A stretch of DNA of 64,000 nucleotides from Dastarcus helophoroides. Lineage: Eukaryota > Arthropoda > Insecta > Coleoptera > Bothrideridae. The stretch spans positions 40,351,435 to 40,415,434 of the forward strand of contig CM053325.1 of NCBI GenBank assembly GCA_028583605.1. Direction: 5' to 3'. This document shows, one piece after another, positions 49,177 to 58,610 of the stretch. The notes beneath the pieces were generated by a model. It saw only the letters and a program-made list of their open reading frames with translations, did not search any database and was not told the origin of the DNA. The position numbers were made by a program, and so were the translations under genes. Every line of letters begins with the position of its first letter. Position 1 is the stretch's first letter.

Positions 49177-49972
49177 GTTACAATCACGCAGCGCGAGAAG
49201 AAAATATTGATGCGCACACGATGACCCATAAGCAACCACCTACAGCACAAAACTCGCAGAAGGACCTGATCACAAGCGAATTCTACAAAGCGCTGACTGA
49301 ATTTCGTGGCACTGACCCAACGCAAAGGCACTCCATTCCAAAACAGAATAACTCAAGAAGATTAGCAATAGCAACTCAATAAATAAGGAAATCCTTCCGC
49401 AATATCTTTCCAACACATCAAGAGAATTTTCAGACCTGCAGACCATAATATATGTCGCAGCTGTGGCTGTAGTAAGAGCCATTGGAGGCAAAGTTGAATC
49501 GCCAAGCCCGCATCACAATCGAACCAAAAAAGACACACCACACTGGAAAAAAAGACTTGAAAATGGAATAGAAGGCCTAAGGAAAGACATTGGAAGACTT
49601 CATTAATACCTAGAAGGCAAACGCAGCAAGAAGTTACTAAAACACATAAATAGAGTAAAAAGCTCATCAACGAAACACACACGATACGATCCCGATAACA
49701 CCGAAACCTTGGAAATGCTTGTCACTCTAAAACAGCGGCTGTTAGTTAAGGCCCAAAGACTAAAGAGGTACAGGGAGGCCAGGCAAAGAAAACATCAAAA
49801 CAAACTATTTAACACCAATGAAAAGTTATAATATCGTAATCTTAACAAACAAAAACTCGAGGAAAACAAAGTACCCGATGCGAGGACAATCGAAACCTAT
49901 TGGTCTGGTATATGGTCGAGTCAGAACAAACACAATGAGAAGGCTGCATGGATAAAATGTGAACAAAAATAT

Positions 49973-51981
49973 TTGGCCAACTTGACTCCCATGGACGACT
50001 GTGTGATCACCGCAAAACAGCTCGGTAAAGCAATAAATTCAACATATAATTGGAAAGCTCCTGGCTTAGACAAAATTCACAATTTTTGGATTAAACGCTT
50101 CACAGCAAAACATGAACTCCTTGCATTTCATTTCAATAACTTTTTAAAAAAACCAGACCAGATACCACCGTACCTGTCTGCAGGCATCACTTACTTGCTA
50201 CCAAAAGACAAAAACACCCACGACCCGTCAAAGTACCGCCCGATCATATGTCTGAGCAGTATTTATGAAATTTTCACATCATGTATTTCAGCAAAGATTT
50301 ATCAGTATTTGGAAAAGAATTTCATATTGGCTGAAGAGCAGAAAGAATGTATTAAAGGGTCACAAGGATGCAAGGAACAACTCATAATTGACAGCGTGGT
50401 ATCCCAGCAGGCCATCCGGAAACATCGCAATATATACACTGCCTTTATTGATTATAGAAAAACTTTCGACTCAGTGCCTCACAGCTGGCTTATTCAAGTC
50501 CTCCGCATCTATAAAATTGATCCTAGCATAATTGAGACATTGCAACATTTAATGGAAGCATGGCAGACTACCCCACACTCAAATCTTGGCAGCACCAATA
50601 TCAAGTGTAACCTCATAAAGAGGTATATTTCAAGGCGACAGCTTAAGCCCACTAGGGTTTTGTCTTGCTTTAAATCCACTGTCGTCCATGCTGAATAGAA
50701 GTGATCATGGATTTCCAATCAAAAATGGAAACATTATAAAACACCTCATAACACATCTAATTGTGCATGGACGATATCAAACTATATGGATCCACAGACA
50801 GACAAATACAACAGCTGCTCCATCTCACAGAAACTTTCTATAGTGATATCCAGATGTCATTTGGTCTTGACAAATGCAAGACGCTGAATATAAATCAGGG
50901 AAAGTGTGAACCTAAAAGATATAAAACTGTGGAAGAAACTTACATAGACCTAATGAGTGAACAAGACACTTACAAATATCTAGGTCTACTGCAATCACAA
51001 CGAATAAAACATAAAGAAGTTAAAGAAAGAACCATAGCGGAATACATAAAAAGAGTCAGAGCAATACTCCGATCAAAATTAACTGGTAAAAATACCTTTA
51101 AAGCTATTAACGCATATGCAGTACCAGTATTAACATATACATTTGGGACAGTTAACTGGACACAAACAGACCTGCAAGGTATTCAGACCAAAACTCGCAC
51201 TCTCTTAACGAAGCACCGAATCCATCATCCTAGAGCTTCAAGTGATCGAATAATTATACCACGTCAACAAGGAGGACGTGGTCTTATAGACATTCTTCAA
51301 CTGTGTGACAAACAAGTAAGGACTCTGCAGCACTATTTTTATCATAAAAAAACATCTGGCCTACACCAAGCAGTGATAAAGGCTGACGAAGCCTATACGC
51401 CCCTAGACCTGAAAAATAATGCACTTGTACACTCTGACACGCTAAAAGATGATAGCTACAGCAAAATGGTCATTGAACAATGGATCCAGAAAACACTTCA
51501 CGGACGGCACCCGAGCGATTTAGCCCAGAATCATGAAGACATGAATGCGTCGAACAGCTGGTTAACTCGCGCGGATATATTTGCTGAAACTGAAGGATTT
51601 ATGAGCGCTATTCAGGATCAAGTAATAAACACCAAAAACTACAGAAAATACATCCTTAAAGAACCCCTAAATGATGACAAATGTAGGAAGTTTAGAGAGG
51701 CACCTGAAACCATCCAGCATATTACCGGAAGTTGTAAAACTCTAGCTGCTATTGAATATCTTACAAGACATGACCAAGTGGCAAAAGTTATCCATCAGAA
51801 AATAGCCAACATGTACAAGCTGAAAGAAGATAGCTCACCCTACTATAAATACAATCTAGAGAGTGTCCTGGAAAATGAAAATTATAAAATGTATTGGAAC
51901 CGCACCGTACTAACGGATAAGACCATACCATGTAACCGACCTGATATCATTCTTACATTCTTACTAAAGCCACGGCTATGA
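49973..51981 (+). pseudogene. Dong copy B RT and Cys-His region
   Basis: Two open parts (49973-50698 and 50761-51981). First part: WKAPGLDKIHNFWIKRF (motif 0), AGITYLLPKD, KYRPIICLSS, CKEQLIIDSV and AFIDYRKTFDSVPHSW. Frame breaks near 50630 and 50760 damage the QGDSLSP area. The second part starts with CMDDIKLYG, so the active-site Asp pair remains but Tyr is Cys, then MSFGLDKCK, YKYLGL and GGRGL. The Cys-His motif reads CRKFREAPETIQHITGSC: the second Cys is Phe. RPDII at the end begins the nuclease, but a stop follows; YLVDIAVPN continues in another frame near 51980. Inactive. Confidence 0.88.
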
Positions 51982-52078
51982 CGTACCTAGTAGATATTGC
52001 AGTTCCAAACATAACCTCCTGAAAACCTATACAGAGAAGGCAACCAAATATCAACAGCTAGCGAATGAGATTAAATCT

Positions 52079-52267
52079 ATGTGGAAGCAAAATGAGGTTC
52101 ATATAATACCAATAATAATATCAACCACAGGAATAATACCTAAGCAGCTCTTAGCCAGTCTAAGACAACTAGAGCTACCTGGCAGCATATACATCCAACT
52201 TCAGAAGGCAGTAATACTCAATACTTGTGCAATAGTCCAGGCGTTTCTAAATCTAAACTTGCAGTAG
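52079..52267 (+). pseudogene. Dong copy B C-terminal end
   Basis: Continues the endonuclease tail: MWKQNEVHIIPIIISTTGIIP, then LASLRQLELP and LQKAVILNTCAIVQAFL, matching the tail of copies A and D (IIPIIVGS; VILETCRIIRK). The AAT tract follows 65 bases later. Confidence 0.8.
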
Positions 52268-52331
52268 ATGAGCAGTATCTTGTCAATTGACCGATACCTG
52301 CAATACAACGTCGTTAAGACAGACAGAACTG

Positions 52332-52360
52332 ATAATAATAATAATAATAATAATAATAAT
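52332..52360. repeat. (AAT)n microsatellite between Dong copies B and C
   Basis: About ten uninterrupted units; copy C starts at the next base with CCGTGTGGG. Confidence 0.97.
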
Positions 52361-54957
52361 CCGTGTGGGTTGCTAGTCCCCCACCGGGCGCCTCCCCAGG
52401 TGGCGGATAGGGAATTCCTCCCAGATATGGTTGGTACCGAGGAAATGAAATACTCGGGGTGGACCAAAACTAGCACAGGACACGTCTGGACTCTAGGCTA
52501 GGAGCGTGTCCAGCAGCGTCTGTCCTCCAGGTTAGAAGCGGCTGAAATAGGAGCTATCGGAAGCTCGCTGCAGAAGCTCTAAAATGCACTTACCCTTAAG
52601 GAGATATTATGGTTCGCACAAGATACTCCGGCGGACTGGAACGTCAGGATCCAGATCGGAACCGTCGTGAAGATGTACATGCACCAGACTCGCTTACAAG
52701 ACGGTACAAAACATCATAGATCAAAAAAGAACAATACTAAGAACAAATAGAATTACACAAGAAAGAATGGAAGAAATCAGACAGGAAGTAGCAATAGAAT
52801 TAGGATTGGAGAATACAGAAAACAATATTCCTGAAAAAAACAAAGAAAATAAAAATACAGATAATGAACAAAGGGAAGAACAACAAGAAGACCATCAAGA
52901 AAGAGAAACAGGACTGGAAGAGGACACATGTAACTGCTATGAACAAACATTTAGTGAATACACATACATAAGATCTAATATGAGACCAAAAATGCCAAAA
53001 CTCAAAACGAATAAACACACGAAAAAAATAATTAACATAATAAACAGGTTGATTAGCAAAAAAATTTAAAACAATAGCAATCTAGTAGATATTCACCCTC
53101 TAGTTTATATTGGAGCAGTGACAGCAATTAAAATGCGTAAAGAAAACGTATGTAACTAACAAACCGAAAAAACAGAGCGGAAGAACCACAAACCACCATG
53201 GGAAGAAAGACTCGATCAAAAAATAAAAGAACTACGTAGAGAAATAGGTCAAGTAACACAAGCCCAAAAACAAACAGCAAGTAGAAAAACCCACAGAAAA
53301 TCAAAGAAAATTCTGGAAAAATATACAAACACAAAAAATACAAATCCAACCGAGATACTGGACTATCTAAAACAATCCTTGCAGCGATTTCAAAACGATT
53401 AAAAAGGTACAAGAATAGTCATCAACGAAAGCAAGATCATCACAATTTCAGCATAAACGAGAAACAATTTTATAGGCAGCTCACACAACAACAATACAAA
53501 CAAAAAGAAAACCAGAATTAGTAAGTGCAAGAGGATACTGGGAGACTATCTGGTCAGAGAAGAAACAACATGAAAAAAAGAGTCCCATGGATTAAAGAGG
53601 AGAAGAGATTTACTCACAACAAAACAGAAATGAACAATTATAAAATCACCATAAGTGAACTAGAAAATGCTATTAAAAGACACAAAATTGGAAGGCACCC
53701 GGACAAGACAAAATACACAACTATTGGTAAAAGAAATTCAACAGCAGGCACCAAAAAATTTCAGCGCTCCTTGCAAAGATACTTACAGATAATGAAGGTA
53801 TACCCGAGTTCATGACTGAAAGCATCACATATTTACTCCCCAAAACCATACCAGCAAGTAGAGACCTCAGTAAATATAGACCGATTACTTGTCTTCCCAC
53901 AATGTATAAAGTATTTACCTTCATTATTACAGAAAAAATCCATCACCACTTAGAAAATAACGACATACTTAATTGGGAACAAAAAGGATGCAGAAAAGCT
54001 ACAAAAGGCTGCAAGGATCAACTCACAATAGACGCAGTTGTGATAGGAAAAAAAAGAACCAAAAAACATCTCTACTTAGCCTACATCGATTATAAAAAAG
54101 CATTTTATAGCGTCCCACACTCATGGTTGATAGAAATATTACGTATTTATAAAATTGATCCACATATCATAGGTACTATGGAAAAAGCAATGAAAAAATG
54201 GGAAACTACTCTTACTATCAGTACAACATATAGAACCATAGGAAGCGTAAACATACGGTCAGGAATCTTTTAAGGAGATGCGCTTAGTGCTTTGTGGTTC
54301 TGCATGGCATTAAATCCGCTTTCCAATTTCATTAACGGAAAAAAGAAAGGCGTAGTACTTTAAGAAGATCTAAACATAAGCCACTTACTTTATATGGCCG
54401 ATATCAAATTATTTGCGAAAACAAAAAACGACTTACAAGAACTAATAAATATTGTTGCACCTACAGCGATGACATAAAAATGCAGTTTGGATTAGACAAA
54501 TGTCGAATAAATGCAATAGAAAAAGGAAAATGGATAAGACTCGAGAGTTGTAATTTAGAACAAGGACAAATGGAATGGAAGAAGAAGAGTTATATAAATA
54601 CATAGGGTACGAACAAGCCAAAGGAATTGATAACAAACGGTCCAAAAAATTAGTGACCGACAAGTTTAAAACAAGACTAAAACTATTAATGAAGACAAAA
54701 CTATACTCTATGATGAATGCAATCAACACATTCGCAATTTTGGAATACTTACATGGACAAAAACAGAGTTAGAAGACCTAGATAGAATCACACGTACATT
54801 AAGTACAAAAAACCGGTTCCATCACCCCAAAAGCTCAATTGAAAGATTTCATCTACCACGCACACAAGGAGGCCGTGGAGTAATTAACATTACCATCCTT
54901 CAAGACAAACAGATTGCAAACTTAAAAACATACTTTCCAAAAAAAGCAATACAAAAC
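52361..54957 (+). mobile_element. R4/Dong-clade retrotransposon copy C, 3' half missing
   Basis: The 5' untranslated part matches copy B. N-terminal fragment 52767-53069 (MEEIRQEVAIELGLE), then a broken region. RT: SITYLLPKT, KYRPITCLPTMY, CKDQLTIDAV and AYIDYKKAFYSVPHSW (53812-54273), a stop in place of the Q of FQGDA, and LLYMADIKLF with Ala replacing the first catalytic Asp. It then runs QFGLDKC, YKYIGY and GGRGVINI, and stops at 54957 where a foldback is inserted. The Cys-His and nuclease parts are absent. The sequence is very A-rich (many Lys and Asn codons). Confidence 0.85.
53812..54950 (+). pseudogene. Dong copy C RT fragment
   Basis: Open from 53812 to 54273 for RT motifs 1-3 (YRPITCL, EQKGCRKATKGCKDQL, YIDYKKAFYSVPHSW). 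Later motifs are found in shifting frames up to GGRGVINITILQDKQIANL at about 54870-54930. The active-site box reads YMAD. Not functional. Confidence 0.85.
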
Positions 54958-55638
54958 AATATACAGGCTGGACCATAACTAATGGTACACAGAGCAATGG
55001 TGGATTTTTTGAATAAAAATAATGTGATTTAGCTACATTTACCTTTTACCAAAAGTTAATATTAACAGAGATATAGGGTGTCAAAGTTGAAAAAAAAATT
55101 CGATTTTTTCGTATAATTATGGAATAAATTGTAATATAGGCACAAAATTTGGCACAAAGGGGTTTCTTGAGTCGACAAACTGTAATTTGCTAACATATTA
55201 CCAATACCTGATAGGGGGCGCTACCTGCGCTATCCTGCACAATCCTAAATCATCATAACTTTTTTGTGCACCCACGTATATTAATTTTAAATGAATTATT
55301 TTATTTCTCCATACTTTTTACGTAAAAAAGGGGTACTTTCTGAAAGTTGATACGAGCAACCGTTTCCAAGATATTTGCCTTTAAAGCTTGACGTGCCTTG
55401 GTTTTTTAAATTACTAAGATATTAAATTTTCGAAGTAGACTTGAAAAAAAGTAATCATAAGACAGTTTTGAAACTAATTTATGTCAAATATTATTTAGCT
55501 GATAATATTATTACCTAAATTTTGAAAATCTCAATAAAGAAAATCCAAAAAATTAAGACGTAATTTATTTTCTAACATAGAGATGTGAGATATGTTTTCT
55601 TAGTCCACATAAGAAAATGTTAATAGTTTGGGTGGTCA

Positions 55639-56328
55639 TGATACAGGGGCGCCGTTAAGCCTGGCCAGATGTCACTGCCCGGCCCACTTCCGTCAGACGA
55701 CACTCGGAGATGTCGACTTCTTGTCGCCTCGATGACATTTTCTCACGGAGGATCTGTTGGCGAACACATTGCCTAATTTACGATTTAACGGTCAAAATCT
55801 AGTTCACCAATAGCTCCTTCAGATTTTTTTCGGGGGTTGGGCATGTCGCGAGAGACGCTCTAACGCGATTGGCCAAGCATCCGAAGGGAAAAAATGAGAA
55901 TGCCAGCGATGTGGGAAGTCGAAGTCAGTCCGGGAAGAATCGCGAAAATAACCACCAGGCCCTAGTGCTGTGTTCTGTGCGTTCTCTTCTTGAAAGGTTT
56001 TTTTTTTCTTCCCTCTACCGCGAATCAGTGCGTGAACGCGAACTTTCCTGCTATTGCTACCTTTTTCCGTTCGTCAACGTTCCCACGAGATTTCGTACGG
56101 GAGTTTCAAGGATAAAGTCCCCGAAGTGTTGCAGTAGGTCGCGGAGCGCGAATTTATCCGCGAAGCCGCGGAGCGCGAATTTTTCCGCGAAGTCGCGGGT
56201 CGCGAATTTTTCCGCGAAGTCGCGGGTCGCGAATTTTACCGCGAGGTCGCAGGTCGCGAATTTTTCCGCGAGGTCGCGGATCGTAACTATCTTTTTCTCT
56301 CTTCGGCCCGGAGTACCGAACCGTATCA
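55639..56328. mobile_element. 690-bp GC-rich element with 4-bp target duplication and TGATAC ends
   Basis: Copy 2 of the host foldback reads GGTGGTCAAAGCAG; here the same word is opened, giving GTCA before (55635-55638) and GTCA after (56329-56332). The insert starts TGATACAGGGGC and ends CCGAACCGTATCA, so the outer six bases are inverted. It is far more GC-rich than the surroundings and contains a 27-bp tandem repeat. It has no recognised protein. The open frame at 55869-56402 runs through the repeat and out of the element, so I do not take it as a gene. The superfamily is unknown to me. Confidence 0.85.
56138..56283. repeat. 27-bp tandem repeat inside the GC-rich element
   Basis: Five full units start at 56138, 56165, 56192, 56219 and 56246, with a partial unit at 56273. 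The consensus is GTCGCGGGTCGCGAATT followed by TTTCCGCGAA. Each unit carries TCGCGAA-type inverted words (TTCGCG/CGCGAA), giving strong local hairpin potential. Confidence 0.95.
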
Positions 56329-56714
56329 GTCAAAGCAGATATTTAAAGATAAATTTCAATAAGACAGCCAAATTTTTAATTGTTTACAACCCCTTTACAT
56401 GAAAGAGATCATTTCCCACATACTTATTTTTGAAAATAAATTTTGTTTTGAAATTTTATTTAAATTTGCTTTAGAAATTTAAAAAACATGTGTATTAATA
56501 ATGTCAGTAGAGTAATGTTTGATATAAATTATTTTAGAGGCAGTTTTTTTACTTTTATTTTGAAACCTACTGCGAAAAATTCACATTTGCATAACTTAAA
56601 ATAAACGTACGGCGAACTTTGAAGGCAAATATCTTGAAAACGGTTGCTTGTATCAACATTTAGAAGGAATACCTTTTTCTCGTAAAAATGTAGGTAAATA
56701 AAAATATCTATCGA

Positions 56715-58419
56715 TCGATTATCAAAAAGCCTACGACAGTGTTCCGCACTTGTGGTTGATACAGACAGGTACTGGAATTGAATAAAATAGACAACAATAT
56801 TATCAACTTTTTGAGAACCTGTATGAGTAGCTGGAGAACCACATTGCTTCTCAAGTCAGAGGAAGGTAAAATATCAACTAAAGAGATACAGATAGACAGT
56901 GGTATATTTCAGGAAGATGCTTTAAGCCCCCTCTGGTTCATTTTAAATTTAAACCCACTTTCCAAAATGTTTCAAAGTTCAGAACTGGGATACTTGCTGA
57001 AAAATAATCGCAACAAATATTATCTTAGCCACCTATTTTATATCGAAGACCTAAAAATATATACTGAATCTGAAAGTAAACTTGATAGACTTCTAAAAAT
57101 GACATCTGAGTTTAGAAATGACATAAAAATAAAATTTGGGATGGACAAGTGTGCTAAATTAACAGTAATAAAAGGCAAACCAGAAACATACAATAACCTG
57201 TTAGAAGATAACACCATTTGATATCTCGACAGAAATTCCAGCTACAAATACTTAGGCTATAATCAGCGATTAGTTATAAAACAGAAGGACTCTAAGAAAA
57301 TATTGGAAAGCAAGCTGAAGGCGCGTAGTATAAAAGTACTTCGTACAGAGCTAAGTGGCAAAAACACTGTAAAAGCCAGTCGTGCTCAAAAGATTATACT
57401 TACCACGCAACATTGGAGGAAGAGGGATATTGAAAATGCAGGTATTACACGCTAAGATTGTAAAAGGGCTGACTAAATACTTTATCAGCAGATCGAATGT
57501 GTCCAAATTACATTTGATAATAAATGCGATTGACAAGTATTCAGCCCTACGACTTTGTGACGGAGTGCAAACCGAAACACCTACATTGAACGAAGCTAAG
57601 GATATCTGGATAAATAAACCGCTTCATGGAAAATATCCTCAGAAACTTTTGCATTCAAATAGAGAACTATCAACACTGTGGCTCAGAAAAGAAATACTCT
57701 ACCCTGAAACGGAAGATTTTATCATAGCGATACAAGATGGGATAATAGCAACCAGAAACTATCAAAAATATATAGAAAAACGAAACATAAGTAGCGATAA
57801 ATGTAGATTATGTGAAAAAGTTTTTGAAATTAGAGAACACCTAACATCAAGATGCACTACACCAGCAGCTAGTGATTACACTAAAAGACACAATTTAACA
57901 GCAGCAATAATACATCAAGAACTGGCATTAAGTTCTGCTCTATCAGAGAGCAAGAAAGAACCATATTATAAATACATTCTTCATCCAGTTTTAGAAAACG
58001 AGCATTACTTGTTATACTGGGATACGACCATCATTACTGACAGACCGATTGCGGCAAACCGTCTGGGTATAGTACTGGTAGATAAATATCAGAAAAATGG
58101 TTTGTTTTTAGATATATCCCACCCAAATAATCACAATTTAGAACAGAAGAAACGAGAGAAGATTGGTAAATATATGGAACTTACTGAAGAATATAAACAA
58201 ATACACAAACTAAAATCAGTGACAGTAATACCTGTGGTGGCGTCGGTAACTGGTCTGTTTAGCCGACATTTTATAAGTTACCTACAAAACATAAAAGTAC
58301 TAAACACAAACATAATTGCAATAGCAAAAGAGATGCAACAATCCGTCATCCTAGAAACATGCCGAATAATAAGAAAAACTCTGAATATCGAGGAGAATGT
58401 TTACTTAACCGCAATTTAA
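56715..58419 (+). pseudogene. Dong copy D protein: RT from motif 3, Cys-His and endonuclease
   Basis: RT: IDYQKAYDSVPHLW, GIFQEDALSPLWF (Gly of QGD changed to Glu), LFYIEDLKIY (YMDD degraded to YIED), KFGMDKCAK (56778-57221), and YKYLGY after a stop. After a deletion or frame change near 57,390 comes LYLPRNIGGRGILKM and 345 open codons (57382-58419). It has CRLCEKVFEIREHLTSRC, an intact C-x2-C-x8-H-x4-C motif, then NRLGIVLVD...LFLDISHPN, where the nuclease P-D is replaced by L-G, and VIPVVASVTGLFSRHF. The long open C-terminus coexists with lost catalytic residues. Confidence 0.88.
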
Positions 58420-58470
58420 ACACTGTGAATAAATGGTTCTAAGAATCCCAGTTACAGGAAAACCCATCAA
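56715..58470 (+). mobile_element. R4/Dong-clade retrotransposon copy D, 5' half missing
   Basis: Starts inside the RT at IDYQKAYDSVPHLW, abutting the broken foldback, and runs to an AAT tract. It repeats RT motifs already present in copy C, so it is a different copy and not the missing 3' half of C. Confidence 0.88.
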
Positions 58471-58494
58471 AGAAGAAAACAATAATAATAATAA

Positions 58495-58528
<34 letters not shown>

Positions 58529-58610
58529 TTAATAATAATAATAATATTAATAATAATAATAATAATAATAGCAATATTAATACTAATAATAATAATAATA
58601 ATAATAATGG
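58471..58610. repeat. Impure AAT microsatellite between Dong copies D and E
   Basis: About 140 bases of AAT units with scattered ATT, AGC and ACT interruptions, longer and less pure than the tracts at 48365 and 52332. Confidence 0.95.

Larger units (their letters stand above)
48419..52331 (+). mobile_element. R4/Dong-clade retrotransposon copy B, near full length
   Basis: About 3.9 kb from the AAT tract at 48418 to the next one at 52332. The 5' untranslated part (48419-48645) is closely shared with copy C. The coding region has several stops and shifts. Orientation and order match copy A, but the protein differs enough from A to suggest another subfamily. Confidence 0.9.
54962..56714. repeat. 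Foldback family (GGACCATAA ends), copy 3, right end missing, with an insertion
   Basis: Left end TACAGGCTGGACCATAACTA at 54962 matches copies 1 and 2, and the middle follows copy 2 closely. A 690-bp insert interrupts it at 55639-56328. The copy breaks off after AAATAAAAATATCTAT at about 56714, where copy 2 continues with TCAAAATAAG, and Dong sequence follows directly. Confidence 0.88.

Noticed and set aside
55869..56402. 177-codon plus-strand frame through the GC-rich insert
   Set aside because: It crosses the 27-bp tandem repeat and the right border of the insert into foldback DNA, so it is not one unit. No domain is recognisable.
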